Origin: Lachnospiraceae bacterium
Lineage (GTDB): Bacteria; Bacillota; Clostridia; Lachnospirales; Lachnospiraceae
Length of the DNA stretch: 64,000 nucleotides
Reading direction: 5' to 3'
NCBI GenBank assembly: GCA_017617545.1
Contig: JAFZVZ010000017.1
Location: forward strand, 226,843-290,842
Shown here: in pieces, positions 38,772 to 48,132 of the stretch
Layout of the letters: each line of letters starts with the position of its first letter
How positions within the stretch are numbered: the first letter of the stretch is position 1
Position numbers and translations under genes: made by a program
Notes under the pieces: generated by a model
The model's database searches: none
Told to the model about the DNA's origin: nothing
Seen by the model: only the letters and a program-made list of their open reading frames with translations

Positions 38772-38795
38772 GCAGTAGAGAAGGAACTTGACAAC

Positions 38796-39317
38796 GTGCA
38801 AACACCGATACGAAAGATATATTACGCATGGATCCCCGTTCTGATCGTTCTTCTTGACCGCATCACCAAATACTGGGCGACGCACTGGCTGAAGGAGCAG
38901 CAGGACGGAAAGGTTTCCGTCATCGGAGACAAAGTGACCTTCACTTATCTGGAAAACCGCGGAGCAGCATGGGGCATGTTCCAGGGAAAGATCAATTTCT
39001 TTGTAATCCTGACCGCGCTGCTGGTAGTTTTGTTCCTGCTCCTGGTCGCGAGAACCCCTTCCGTGAAGCATTATCGTCCGCTTCTGATCACGTTTCTCGC
39101 GCTGATCGGCGGAGCCTTCGGAAACCTGTACGACCGCATTTTCCAGGGCTATGTTACCGACTTTATCAGTTTTGATATCATTAAGTTTCCGGTCTTTAAC
39201 GTAGCTGACATTTTCCTGACCTGTTCATTTGCCGTACTGATGATATTATTGCTGTTCCGATACAGTGAGAAGGATCTTTCCTTCATCCCGTTCTTCGGAC
39301 CCGGCAAAGAGAAATAA
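38796..39317 (+). CDS. lspA: Lipoprotein signal peptidase (signal peptidase II)
   Basis: 173 aa with four membrane segments. The two catalytic aspartates lie in GNLYDRIFQGYVTDF and FPVFNVADIFLT, with the LENRGAAWG motif before them. It removes signal peptides from diacylglyceryl-modified prolipoproteins. GTG start after GAGAAGGAACTTGACAAC. The lspA-rluD order is conserved in Firmicutes. Confidence 0.95.
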   Translation: MQTPIRKIYYAWIPVLIVLLDRITKYWATHWLKEQQDGKVSVIGDKVTFTYLENRGAAWGMFQGKINFFVILTALLVVLFLLLVARTPSVKHYRPLLITFLALIGGAFGNLYDRIFQGYVTDFISFDIIKFPVFNVADIFLTCSFAVLMILLLFRYSEKDLSFIPFFGPGKEK

Positions 39318-39332
39318 TAGTAATTGATTTCT

Positions 39333-39364
39333 GTACCCCTTAAATCTGACGGTTTAGGGGGTAC
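39333..39364 (+). other. Stable hairpin between lspA and rluD
   Basis: GTACCCCTTAAA (39333-39344) pairs with TTTAGGGGGTAC (39353-39364) over 12 bp with one G-U pair, loop tctgacgg. There is no T tract. It lies 9 nt before the rluD ribosome site, so it may control translation or mRNA processing. Confidence 0.55.
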
Positions 39365-39385
39365 GGTTGCATAGGAGTGTTTTTC

Positions 39386-40300
39386 ATGGGACTTGTACAC
39401 TTACAAATCGATTCCGAAACCTCCGGACGCAGACTGGACGCCGTCCTTGCTGCCATGATACCGGAACTGACGAGGAATCATGCTCAGAAGCTTCTGGAGC
39501 AGGGTCTCGTGCTGTGCAACGGTGTCGCCGTGACTAAGGGCAGTCTGAAGCTCAAAGAGGGCGATTCCGTCGATGTATCGATCCCGGAACCGGAAGCCAT
39601 GGATGTCGTCCCCGAAAGCATTCCTCTGGACATCATATACGAAGATAATGACCTTCTGATCGTCAACAAGCCGAAGGGTATGGTTGTTCATCCCGCGCCT
39701 GGGCACGACAGTGGAACACTTGTCAACGCCTTGTTGCATCACTGTGGAGACCGTCTGTCCGGGATCAACGGCATCGCTCGTCCCGGTATCGTTCACCGCA
39801 TCGATCGTGACACTACCGGACTTCTCGTCGTCTGTAAGAATGACCATGCGCACCTGTCGCTCTCCAGACAGCTTTCCGTGCACTCGATCACACGCGTGTA
39901 CGAATGCATAACGGAAGGCGTCATCCGCGAGGACGGAACGGTTGATGCGCCGATTGCCAGAAGCGTTTCCGACCGCAAGAAAATGGGCATCCGCGAAGGC
40001 GGCAGAAGAGCAGTCACGCATTATCACGTCAAGGAAATTTTAGGCAACAAATACTCTCACGTGGAATGCCGCCTGGAGACCGGCAGGACCCACCAGATCC
40101 GCGTCCATATGGCAAGCATACATCATCCTTTGCTCGGTGATACCGTGTACGGCAAAGCCAAGCAGCCGTTCTCTACCGACGGCCAGGTGCTGCATGCGGG
40201 AGTACTTGGTTTTATCCATCCTACTACAGGAGAATATGTGGAATTCCGCGCACCTTTGCCGGAGTATTTTGAAGAACTGTTGCGAAAACTCAGGAAGTAA
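39386..40300 (+). CDS. rluD: RluD-family 23S rRNA pseudouridine synthase
   Basis: 304 aa. An N-terminal S4 domain (GRRLDAVLAAMIPELTRNHAQKLLEQGLV) and the RluA-family catalytic motif HRIDRDTTGLLVV with its Asp, plus GRTHQIRVHMASIHHPLLGD. It isomerises uridines in 23S rRNA helix 69. ATG 39386 has AGGAG 8 nt upstream; the GTG at 39377 overlaps that site. The exact target within the RluA/C/D family is inferred. Confidence 0.92.
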   Translation: MGLVHLQIDSETSGRRLDAVLAAMIPELTRNHAQKLLEQGLVLCNGVAVTKGSLKLKEGDSVDVSIPEPEAMDVVPESIPLDIIYEDNDLLIVNKPKGMVVHPAPGHDSGTLVNALLHHCGDRLSGINGIARPGIVHRIDRDTTGLLVVCKNDHAHLSLSRQLSVHSITRVYECITEGVIREDGTVDAPIARSVSDRKKMGIREGGRRAVTHYHVKEILGNKYSHVECRLETGRTHQIRVHMASIHHPLLGDTVYGKAKQPFSTDGQVLHAGVLGFIHPTTGEYVEFRAPLPEYFEELLRKLRK

Positions 40301-40381
40301 CATATAGCATAAAATAATTTTCCATGCATTTGTAATGAAGAAATTTTCAGAGCATTCAGCGAAGCGAGATCCGATAAACCT

Positions 40382-41629
40382 ATGATACAGCGAGACATAC
40401 TCAAAACAATCGAAGCGCGCCTGAACAAAGCAGGAGAGACCGGTCCCGTAATTCTTCACGGCATGCCCTGCGTCGGCAAATCCACATTGCTGAAACAGCT
40501 CACGGCAAACAGAGGGTCCGGGTATATCCTCGAGGATCTGACTACAGACCGAGAGTTCCGTTCCGTGTTACTTACGGCGATCAATGACGAACGTCACGAT
40601 TCCGTAATACAAATCCTGGGAGACTATTTCGGCCTGTCTCCGGAAATCTTCCGTAAAACTCTGTTATGCCTGGACGGAGCGGAATACCTGCAGGGCAGTA
40701 TTGCGATGCTTCTCGAAAAGGATCTGCCTTCTCAGTGCATAATTGCTACCGACCGTTTCGATTATCTTTCGGATCATGAATTCCCTCGCGGCCAATGCTT
40801 CCGGATCAATGTTTTGTCATTTTCCGAATTCCTGTCCGCCATAAAGAAGGATGAATACCGTGAGGTCATCCGCGCCCGTGTGCGCGAGAACAAACCTATT
40901 CCGGGACTGCTGCGGGACGAGCTTATGGAGCAGTATTATGACTATCTTATGGTCGGCGGTTTTCCGCAAGCCGTTTTGCAATATGACAACGACCGCACCA
41001 ATATCTCTGCGTTGCGAATGGTGCATCGTCAAATTCTTTCTACGATAGTACAATCATTAAACGGTGCGGAACTTGAATTGCCGGAGAGTAGCAGCCCGGT
41101 ACGTCTGAACCAGATATTCGGGTACCTGAAGGAACATGCGGATACTCCGGGAACATTTCGTCCGGGATCAGTCCACAGGGGTCTTACGGCACGGGATTTC
41201 GCGAACGAATTCCGTTATCTTCAGTTGAACAGTTTTCTGATGCCTGACAGTAATATCATCGTGGACACCGGACTACAGCGTTTCGTCTCCAACGATTACG
41301 ACACATTTTACGCGATCGAACAGGAGCATATTCCGATCCGGATCCTCAAACAAAGTCTTATGGTCAGCTGTTACGCCAAGGAGCTTACGCCTGTTTCCTA
41401 CGACAATAGAAAGGCTAACTGTATACAGATTGCGATACCCGAGCTTTCTCTGTTCATCACCTATACGCCACATAGACGGAAGAGTGCAGCAATGCCGGCA
41501 GATGAAGAATTTGCTCAATATAAACAGCTGCGCATTTCAGACGACGCAAGTCGTAATCCTGATGACGACCACAATATAATGTGGTACGAGTTGGACGAAA
41601 CACTAAACGCAAAAAAAAGCTTAAAATGA
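40382..41629 (+). CDS. AAA-type ATPase with DUF4143-like C-terminus
   Basis: 415 aa. Walker A GMPCVGKST near residues 25-33, Walker-B-like TLLCLDGAEYL, then TDRFDYLS, LSFSEFL and a segment YYDYLMVGGFPQAVLQY typical of the archaeal-type/DUF4143 ATPases common in anaerobes. The C-terminal part would resemble a degenerate PD-(D/E)XK nuclease fold as in that family. Function unknown. No clear Shine-Dalgarno stands before the ATG. Base use is more A/T-rich than the genes before it. Confidence 0.75.
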   Translation: MIQRDILKTIEARLNKAGETGPVILHGMPCVGKSTLLKQLTANRGSGYILEDLTTDREFRSVLLTAINDERHDSVIQILGDYFGLSPEIFRKTLLCLDGAEYLQGSIAMLLEKDLPSQCIIATDRFDYLSDHEFPRGQCFRINVLSFSEFLSAIKKDEYREVIRARVRENKPIPGLLRDELMEQYYDYLMVGGFPQAVLQYDNDRTNISALRMVHRQILSTIVQSLNGAELELPESSSPVRLNQIFGYLKEHADTPGTFRPGSVHRGLTARDFANEFRYLQLNSFLMPDSNIIVDTGLQRFVSNDYDTFYAIEQEHIPIRILKQSLMVSCYAKELTPVSYDNRKANCIQIAIPELSLFITYTPHRRKSAAMPADEEFAQYKQLRISDDASRNPDDDHNIMWYELDETLNAKKSLK

Positions 41630-41643
41630 TTTCAGATTGCTTC

Positions 41644-41672
41644 TTGACATCCATATTCTATAATAGTAGAAT
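41644..41672 (+). promoter_or_regulatory. Promoter with overlapping dyad upstream of the BlaI-type regulator
   Basis: TTGACA (41644-41649), a 17-bp spacer, and TAGAAT (41667-41672). An inverted repeat ATTCTA-taatag-TAGAAT (41655-41672) covers the -10. This could be an autoregulatory operator, but it does not closely match the known BlaI/MecI operator. Confidence 0.55.
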
Positions 41673-41793
41673 TATCTTTGCACAGTATTTGTGGGCATCG
41701 TATGATTCACAGCGAAAACCCGCAGGTACATGATCTGCAATTTTGACTGGTACTACAAGTTGAGAATTACGGATACAGCGGAGACAGGTAACA

Positions 41794-42168
41794 ATGGGTG
41801 ATATCAGACTTCACGAAGGCGAATTAAATGTCATGGAATTGCTTTGGTCAAACCAGAGCCTTTCCGCGAAGGACATTGCCAAGATCATCAAAGACTATAT
41901 CGGTTGGGAAAAGAACACGACCTACACCGTTATCAAGCGTTTGATTGATAAAGGTGCCGTAGTTCGTGAAGAGCCCGGATTTATCTGCAAGGCTGTAGTT
42001 ACCAAGGCAGAGATCCAGCGCATCGAAACACGGGTTTTGTTTGACAAGCTGTTCGGAGGAGACATCGGAAATTTCTTCAAGGAATATCTTGCAAACGAAA
42101 AACTCGGAGCCGAAGAGATCCGCGAGCTTCGCAAAATCGTTGATGCGCAGTACCGTAAATTGTTCTGA
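41794..42168 (+). CDS. BlaI/MecI/CopY-family transcriptional regulator
   Basis: 124 aa, typical length. Winged-helix N-terminus (LHEGELNVMELLWSNQSLSAKDIAKII, TTYTVIKRLIDKGAVVREEPGFICKAVV) and a helical dimerisation C-terminus. BlaI-type repressors are usually inactivated by a BlaR1-type membrane protease, but no M56 partner is encoded next to it. Its target is unknown. A good promoter with a dyad lies 120 bp upstream. Confidence 0.88.
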   Translation: MGDIRLHEGELNVMELLWSNQSLSAKDIAKIIKDYIGWEKNTTYTVIKRLIDKGAVVREEPGFICKAVVTKAEIQRIETRVLFDKLFGGDIGNFFKEYLANEKLGAEEIRELRKIVDAQYRKLF

Positions 42169-42292
42169 TAATCGAATGAATGCGCCCGGAGAGTACGACT
42201 TCGGGCGTTATTTCGAAATATATATTATTTCGCTAAACGCAGGTTTTACGAAATAATGAACCGATATTTAAAGGCTTTCAGGAGGTTTTCCC

Positions 42293-43348
42293 ATGGCTGC
42301 CAACGAATCCTACCACAAGCAACAAAACATCAAAAACGAGAAAAAACTTCGTGAGCTGCGTGCATCACTTCCTTCATTCTGCGAGCGTTTCTTTCGAGGC
42401 ATTGAGCCGACAACCGCTTCGCGCACTCGCATTGCATACGCAACGGATCTGAAAGTTTTCTTCACATATCTTCAGACACAGGTTCCGAAATTTCAGTCAC
42501 GCAATATTCTTACTGAAGACATAACGCTTTTAAACGAAATTACCTGCTACGATATTGAGGATTATCTGGATTATTTGAAGCTTTACACGAATGCCGAAGG
42601 CGTTACGTTCACAAACGATGAAAACGGTTTAAAACGGAAACTATCCGCATTGCGGTCTTTATACCGGTATTTCTATTTTCGTCACGAAATTGACGGTAAT
42701 CCTGCGTCACAGGTCGCCGTGCCGAAAATTCACGAAAAAGCTATTGTTCGTCTTGATGAAAATGAAACCGCAGAATTGCTTGACACTGTTGAATATGGAT
42801 GCGGATCTGAACATCAACAGGTGTTTCACGAAAAAAACAAGGAACGCGATCTGGCCCTTGTTACATTGTTATTAGGTACGGGAATCCGTATTTCCGAATG
42901 CATTGGGCTTGATCTGAATGATGTAGATTTTGATAATGACAGGATCAAAGTTACAAGAAAAGGCGGCAATGAAGCATATGTATACTTTGGGGATGAGGTC
43001 CGTGAGGCGCTCCTGGAGTATCATCGCAAGCGCTGCTCTCTCACTGCTGCCACCGGTCACGAAAACGCGTTATTCTTATCCAACCGAATGACTCGAATGA
43101 CGGTTCGCAACGCGGAAATACTCGTTAAAAAGTATGCTAAATCGGCTGTTTCCCTCAAGAAGATCACGCCTCACAAGCTGCGAAGCACCTATGGTACGCA
43201 GTTGTACAAGGAAACAGGTGATATTTATCTAGTAGCTGATGTTCTCGGTCACAAGGATGTTAATACAACGAGACGTCACTATGCCGCAATTGAGGAGGAA
43301 CGTCGCCGTTCCGCCAAGGATAAGGTAAAGCTCCGCAAGGAGGACTAA
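42293..43348 (+). CDS. xer: Tyrosine recombinase / integrase (XerC/XerD-like)
   Basis: 351 aa. N-terminal SAM-like core-binding domain (TRIAYATDLKVFFTYLQ) and a catalytic domain with Arg in LGTGIRISECIGLDL, Lys in VTRKGGNE, HKLRSTYG (HxxR) and LGHKDVNTTRRHYA with the Tyr nucleophile. About 50 residues longer than XerC/D, with an N-terminal extension and an insert around residues 85-115. It could be the housekeeping dif recombinase partnering FtsK or an integrase of a former mobile element. AGGAGGTTTTCCC precedes the ATG. Converges on the transglutaminase gene with a 2-bp gap. Confidence 0.87.
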   Translation: MAANESYHKQQNIKNEKKLRELRASLPSFCERFFRGIEPTTASRTRIAYATDLKVFFTYLQTQVPKFQSRNILTEDITLLNEITCYDIEDYLDYLKLYTNAEGVTFTNDENGLKRKLSALRSLYRYFYFRHEIDGNPASQVAVPKIHEKAIVRLDENETAELLDTVEYGCGSEHQQVFHEKNKERDLALVTLLLGTGIRISECIGLDLNDVDFDNDRIKVTRKGGNEAYVYFGDEVREALLEYHRKRCSLTAATGHENALFLSNRMTRMTVRNAEILVKKYAKSAVSLKKITPHKLRSTYGTQLYKETGDIYLVADVLGHKDVNTTRRHYAAIEEERRRSAKDKVKLRKED

Positions 43349-43350
43349 GA

Positions 43351-45846
43351 TCACGCCGTCATTAATATGCGGACACGTTTTCCTCCGGTTACATGATGTT
43401 TTAAAGCACTCAGGATCTTCTTATAACATGCTGTAGCATCATTCAATTCATCGCTGCTCAGAGCCTCGTTTCCGAACGAGGCTTTTTCTACGAGCGAAAC
43501 ATAGTTCTCAGCCTCAGCTTCCTCTATAGCAAGCAAGGAAACAAGATAGTGCTTCATTTTGTTGTGATAAATGTTATTCTGCTCCGTCGCCAGTTCAAAC
43601 CTGCGCAACAGCTTCGACAGCGTAACATATTGTAATACAAGGCGTTTATTGGACTTCATGGAATACAGCTGATACTTGCGTCTGATAAACAAAATGATCC
43701 AGGTTACAAGCAGTCCGAACACGGCGAGAGCTATAGCACCGAAGATAAACGGAGTAGCCGCCTGGAGTTGTTCCGTCACATTTTCCACCGGGGATCTTTC
43801 CGATTCATTGTTTCCGAAGAAACCGCCGAAACGATCCCAGAACGTTCCGCCTTCCTCGGAACCTTCCTGATCAGCCACGGTAAACTCAACGGGGATCCAT
43901 CCAAATCCGTCGTAATACACCTCCACCCACGCGTGCGCATCCGCTCCTCTGGCTTTCACGTTGATCACATACGCTTCCTCGTCTCCCTCGATGGTCGCGT
44001 TGTATCCGCGATACCAGTCTTCCAGATTAACATTTTCCACAGTCTCAACTTCCGTGGCGTCCGTAAACTGAATATAGTACCCTTCCACATATCTCGCAGG
44101 GATGCCCTTGGAACGCAGCAGCATCGCCGCAGCAGTCGCAAAATGAGCGCAATATCCCTTCTTCTGCTGCTTCAGAAAATACAAAACGAAGTCCCTGGAC
44201 GAAGGGGTAATTCCCGGGCTCAGCGTGTACTTGAATTCTTCCTGAAAATAATCAAGGATCTGTTCGATCACAACCTCACGATCACTGCTCGTGATATAGG
44301 TATTGCATATCGTATTGAGTTCATCGCGTATCGAGGCCGGAATATACAGATACTTATCGTACACATACATACGATACATCAACTCATCCATACTGTACGA
44401 TAACGATATCTCATCTGACGCAAGCTGTTCGCGCAAAGTATCGAACGGATAATAATGGTGTTTCAACGCAAAGCTTCTCGTGCTTAAGTTCGAGTTGACA
44501 TAATCACCGTAATCCTCATAGAAATCCCGTCCGATCTGCGCATCATCCGAATAATCAATCTCCGTAAAATACGGTGTGTACATATACTGTACGGGCGCGT
44601 CAATGTTGGACACGGTCATATACGCTTCGGCACTGTACGGGCTTTCTTCCGACTCATACAGATCCGAGAGAAAATTGCTTTCCATATTTACAAGGTTTTC
44701 CGTATTGGAAATACCGTACTTGTTTGAGAGTGTACGCTTTTTATCCCGGATCTGACGCCATTGATTATTCTCATAATAATCCCCGATAAATCCGCGAAGA
44801 TAAATACCGCGTACATTGTCCGGCACGATCGTTACATCAAGCTGCGGCTCAAACGAAAGAACAACCTGGCGAACGCCGCCGAGTTTTCCCTCGCTCAGAC
44901 CGCCATTCGCAGTATAATGATTGAAAAAGCCTGCAATTCCGTTCAGAGCAAACTGTTCCACAATGGCATCCGTTCCGCTCTTCCACGTGCTGTAATTGTT
45001 CTTGAACCGTTTCGGAGCAACACCAACCAATAGTCCTGCAGATATCAGCAGTACAAGGATCAAGGCCGCAGCAACAAGCGTAATGTCTCTGATCGTCTTT
45101 GTAAAACGACCGGATTCATGGTATACTCGTTCCCCTTTGATATGCAGGTTCGGCGCGACGCCTCGGTACGGCATGTAATACCGTCCGCTGATACGAAGAA
45201 GGCATACTCCCAGGAAGCCGAGCAGCAGCATCGCCAGGTATCCGTAGTTAACGGTTTCATCGAAATAGACGCAGAACTGCGTGACCGGGTAAAGAAGAAT
45301 AAACGTAAACAGAGGGCTCATGTAACCGGAGATGGCGGAATTATACAGACACACCATCAGGCATGAGATCAGAATGAGACAGCATGTGACGGTAACCGTG
45401 CGGTTCTGAATCACTTCATTGTACTCACGGACACCGTTTAAGTTCAGCTTGTCGTCTATGATCTTAAGCGCGGTATTCAATATGGCATTCATACCGCTGT
45501 TCGCATACCAATACAGAGAATAGGCCAGAAAACAGATCAGAACAAAGAACACGATATAACCGATATTGAACACAAGCCGGTTATAATAAAACATTGCTGC
45601 CGCGAGCGAAATAATGAGTATGAACAGAAACAGCACAAGCTTCATGCCGGGCAGTTTGAAGCTTGTCAGAAACAGCCCTGCAGAACCAAACACACACAGA
45701 AAGATCAGGATACCCTTAATAAGGCACACGATCGCACGTTCTTTCGATGACAAATGCGTGTACCCGAGATCCATGCTAACGCCGTATTTCGCCGAATAAA
45801 TCGCCGCAAAATCACGGTTCTGTCTGTCTTTCTTCTTCAGGTTCAA
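43351..45846 (-). CDS. Membrane transglutaminase-like protein (DUF3488/DUF4129 type)
   Basis: 831 aa. About six N-terminal membrane segments, a large outer region, then a transglutaminase core with Cys in KKGYCAHFATAAAMLLRSKG and His in DAHAWVEVYYDGFGWIPVE. One more membrane segment near residue 700 and a cytoplasmic tail follow. Such proteins are encoded with MoxR and DUF58 genes, as here, and are thought to act on envelope proteins; substrate unknown. Last gene of a three-gene minus-strand operon, 24 nt after the DUF58 gene. Confidence 0.88.
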   Translation of the reverse strand: MNLKKKDRQNRDFAAIYSAKYGVSMDLGYTHLSSKERAIVCLIKGILIFLCVFGSAGLFLTSFKLPGMKLVLFLFILIISLAAAMFYYNRLVFNIGYIVFFVLICFLAYSLYWYANSGMNAILNTALKIIDDKLNLNGVREYNEVIQNRTVTVTCCLILISCLMVCLYNSAISGYMSPLFTFILLYPVTQFCVYFDETVNYGYLAMLLLGFLGVCLLRISGRYYMPYRGVAPNLHIKGERVYHESGRFTKTIRDITLVAAALILVLLISAGLLVGVAPKRFKNNYSTWKSGTDAIVEQFALNGIAGFFNHYTANGGLSEGKLGGVRQVVLSFEPQLDVTIVPDNVRGIYLRGFIGDYYENNQWRQIRDKKRTLSNKYGISNTENLVNMESNFLSDLYESEESPYSAEAYMTVSNIDAPVQYMYTPYFTEIDYSDDAQIGRDFYEDYGDYVNSNLSTRSFALKHHYYPFDTLREQLASDEISLSYSMDELMYRMYVYDKYLYIPASIRDELNTICNTYITSSDREVVIEQILDYFQEEFKYTLSPGITPSSRDFVLYFLKQQKKGYCAHFATAAAMLLRSKGIPARYVEGYYIQFTDATEVETVENVNLEDWYRGYNATIEGDEEAYVINVKARGADAHAWVEVYYDGFGWIPVEFTVADQEGSEEGGTFWDRFGGFFGNNESERSPVENVTEQLQAATPFIFGAIALAVFGLLVTWIILFIRRKYQLYSMKSNKRLVLQYVTLSKLLRRFELATEQNNIYHNKMKHYLVSLLAIEEAEAENYVSLVEKASFGNEALSSDELNDATACYKKILSALKHHVTGGKRVRILMTA

Positions 45847-45870
45847 TTGCAGGCCTCACGTGATATCAGT

Positions 45871-46941
45871 TTATATAGCATACAGTCGGACAAGATTATT
45901 CAGGTTGAATAACTGCCGCGCCTGGTCCTTCATCGGAAAGGATTGAGAAGTCAGCACCATGACATGGCGCAGCTCCTCAGGGATGGATGAAAGCAGCTGA
46001 AATGCCGTACGATTGTTATGGCGTGATTGCGAGTAATACATCGCAAGAAGCGCTTCGGATACTTTCTCCTCCGAATTGATCGCCATTTTCTCAATCGTTG
46101 CATTCTCCTCGGAATACCAGCTGTAAGAAAAGAATATTCCTTTTCTCGCAAAATACACTCCAAGTGAAAACATCACATCGTAATAGGCATCCATCTGATG
46201 ATTGTCGGAATAGTCATTACAGAGAAATATCTCGAACGCTTCACCGACAACATCGGAAAATTCTTTTGCCATCAGTTCACGCTGCTTGGCACTCAACTTC
46301 CAGTGAATTTGCTGAGGACGGTCTCCCATCCGATACTCGCGGATCTCGAAGATTTCCGAGGGATCAGAGCCCTTTTCATTTCGCTCATATACAGTCTCGT
46401 CGTTCGGCGTTCCTCCGGTTCCCTCAATCGAATCGTCAAGATCGATCTCCAGAGGAAGCACGATGACTTCAGTGGTCGTATCTACCTGGCAAGTCTTCGA
46501 GACAAACCCGAACAGATCACGCAATGTCACCTGTTTCAGGGATACGGCGTAATTGCCGCAGTTCATGTAACTGACAGGGATCTCGTAACGCATCTTTTCT
46601 TTCGGCGCCACATAGAGATCATACAGATGTTCCACTGTGTTGGGGTTTAAGTTGTTCGAGATCGTACAGTTGAATACAGCCTTGACAAACGGATATATGG
46701 ATCGATTGTCCGCGCACAGACAGAAAGACGTCCCCTCTTCACGATTCAACACATCCGAGCGGTTGTCTATGGAGAAACGAATCTTATTGCTGCAGGCAAA
46801 GAACATCACGATGGAGATGACCGGAGCCAGGATCAACGCGAAAACCGCAAGCAAAAACACCGGATGATTGTTAAAAAAATACAGAAGGACGATCAATGAA
46901 AGAAATACAAGATAACGAATATATGTTAACGCTCTTTTCAT
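45871..46941 (-). CDS. DUF58 domain protein (vWA-like)
   Basis: 356 aa. Two N-terminal membrane segments, then the DUF58 signature KGSDPSEIFEIREYRMGDRPQQIHWKLSAKQRELMAKEF. Members partner MoxR ATPases and transglutaminase-like proteins. The start at 46941 (MKRALTYIRY) was chosen because AGG lies about 10 nt upstream and the stop of moxR is 10 nt away; the longer frame to 47007 would overlap moxR. Confidence 0.87.
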   Translation of the reverse strand: MKRALTYIRYLVFLSLIVLLYFFNNHPVFLLAVFALILAPVISIVMFFACSNKIRFSIDNRSDVLNREEGTSFCLCADNRSIYPFVKAVFNCTISNNLNPNTVEHLYDLYVAPKEKMRYEIPVSYMNCGNYAVSLKQVTLRDLFGFVSKTCQVDTTTEVIVLPLEIDLDDSIEGTGGTPNDETVYERNEKGSDPSEIFEIREYRMGDRPQQIHWKLSAKQRELMAKEFSDVVGEAFEIFLCNDYSDNHQMDAYYDVMFSLGVYFARKGIFFSYSWYSEENATIEKMAINSEEKVSEALLAMYYSQSRHNNRTAFQLLSSIPEELRHVMVLTSQSFPMKDQARQLFNLNNLVRLYAI

Positions 46942-46951
46942 ATAAATCGAC

Positions 46952-47911
46952 CTAAATCTTCGGTACTTTGATCTCATCGCGCAGTTTATCAAGAACCTGC
47001 TCGACACTGATATTCTTAGCCTTCGCCTTCGTACTCAACACGATACGATGAGCAACCGTGCTCGGAAGAATTGCCAGAACATCCTCTGCAGTTACGTAAT
47101 TCCGATTAAAGAGATACGCCTGCGCCTTGGCCATACGAAGGATTGCCTTGCTGCCTCGCGGACTGATACCGACAAGAATATTATCCGAAAGACGCGACGC
47201 CTCCGAATAGTTAACGATCATCTCGTTGATCGCATCATCCACAAACACATTGCGCACGTCAGCCTGCATCTTCGTAAATTCTTCCTTGGAGATCACACAC
47301 TGTACAAGATCATCGAACGCGTCAGCTTTGAGAATATCGATGGACGATTGGTGATCCGGATATCCCATGGAAAGCCTTACCATAAATCTGTCCATCTGCG
47401 ACTCGGGCAGGCGCTGTGTTCCCGCGGATCCGAACGGATTTTGAGTAGCGATCACGAAGAACGGACGCTTTACTTCGTGTACCTGACCGTCCACAGTGAC
47501 CTTGCCCTCTTCCATCAGCTCCAGAAGAGCCGACTGAGTCTTCGGGGAAGTACGGTTGATCTCATCCGCAAGAAGAAGGTTGCAGATGGCAGCTCCCTCA
47601 TGGTACTCAAACGACTGCGTCTGAGCATTGTACATGGAAAAGCCGGTGATATCGCTGGGCATGACGTCAGGCGTAAACTGAACTCTGCGGTAATCCAAAG
47701 ACATTGCTTTCGAGATTGCCAGCGCAAGTGTCGTCTTTCCTACTCCGGGTATATCTTCAAGCAGAATATGTCCTCCGGCAAGCATCGTACACAGTACCAT
47801 CTGAATGATATCATCCTTGCCTTTGATATTCTTTCTGATCTCATTGACAACATTGTAAATCCGTTCGTTCAAATCAGGAACCTCCGTGCGGTTTTTGTGT
47901 CGCTGACACAT
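46952..47911 (-). CDS. moxR: MoxR-family AAA+ ATPase
   Basis: 319 aa. Walker A LEDIPGVGKTTLA, Walker B NLLLADEINRTSPKTQSALLELMEE, sensor 1 VIATQNP, and arginine-finger segment LPESQMDRF. MoxR ATPases act as chaperones in assembling or activating partner complexes. First gene of the moxR-DUF58-transglutaminase operon, a widespread set whose role in Firmicutes is not settled. Confidence 0.93.
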   Translation of the reverse strand: MCQRHKNRTEVPDLNERIYNVVNEIRKNIKGKDDIIQMVLCTMLAGGHILLEDIPGVGKTTLALAISKAMSLDYRRVQFTPDVMPSDITGFSMYNAQTQSFEYHEGAAICNLLLADEINRTSPKTQSALLELMEEGKVTVDGQVHEVKRPFFVIATQNPFGSAGTQRLPESQMDRFMVRLSMGYPDHQSSIDILKADAFDDLVQCVISKEEFTKMQADVRNVFVDDAINEMIVNYSEASRLSDNILVGISPRGSKAILRMAKAQAYLFNRNYVTAEDVLAILPSTVAHRIVLSTKAKAKNISVEQVLDKLRDEIKVPKI

Positions 47912-47931
47912 AACGCCGATACGATAAAATA

Positions 47932-47968
47932 CGGCATATTATGCCAATGTACCGACATACGGATTATA
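47932..47968 (-). promoter_or_regulatory. moxR promoter with a palindrome downstream
   Basis: On the minus strand TGGTATAAT ends at 47963 (extended -10; no clear -35). Just downstream is a perfect 13-bp palindrome GGCATATTATGCC (47932-47944), a candidate operator. Confidence 0.5.
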
Positions 47969-48042
47969 CCATACAACGGAGGAAAAAGCCACAGAATAGG
48001 AATAATAACGCAATTACAGAGAATAATACATCTCCTGATGTA

Positions 48043-48070
48043 TTGATTCAAAGAGACAAATCGATATAAT
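48043..48070 (+). promoter_or_regulatory. Promoter for the TtcA-like gene
   Basis: TTGATT (48043-48048), a 16-bp spacer, and TATAAT (48065-48070), divergent from moxR. Confidence 0.65.
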
Positions 48071-48132
48071 AGAGAAAGCAACAATTAAATGCATACATTG
48101 AAAGAAGATACAGAACAGGGAGTAACCGTACC

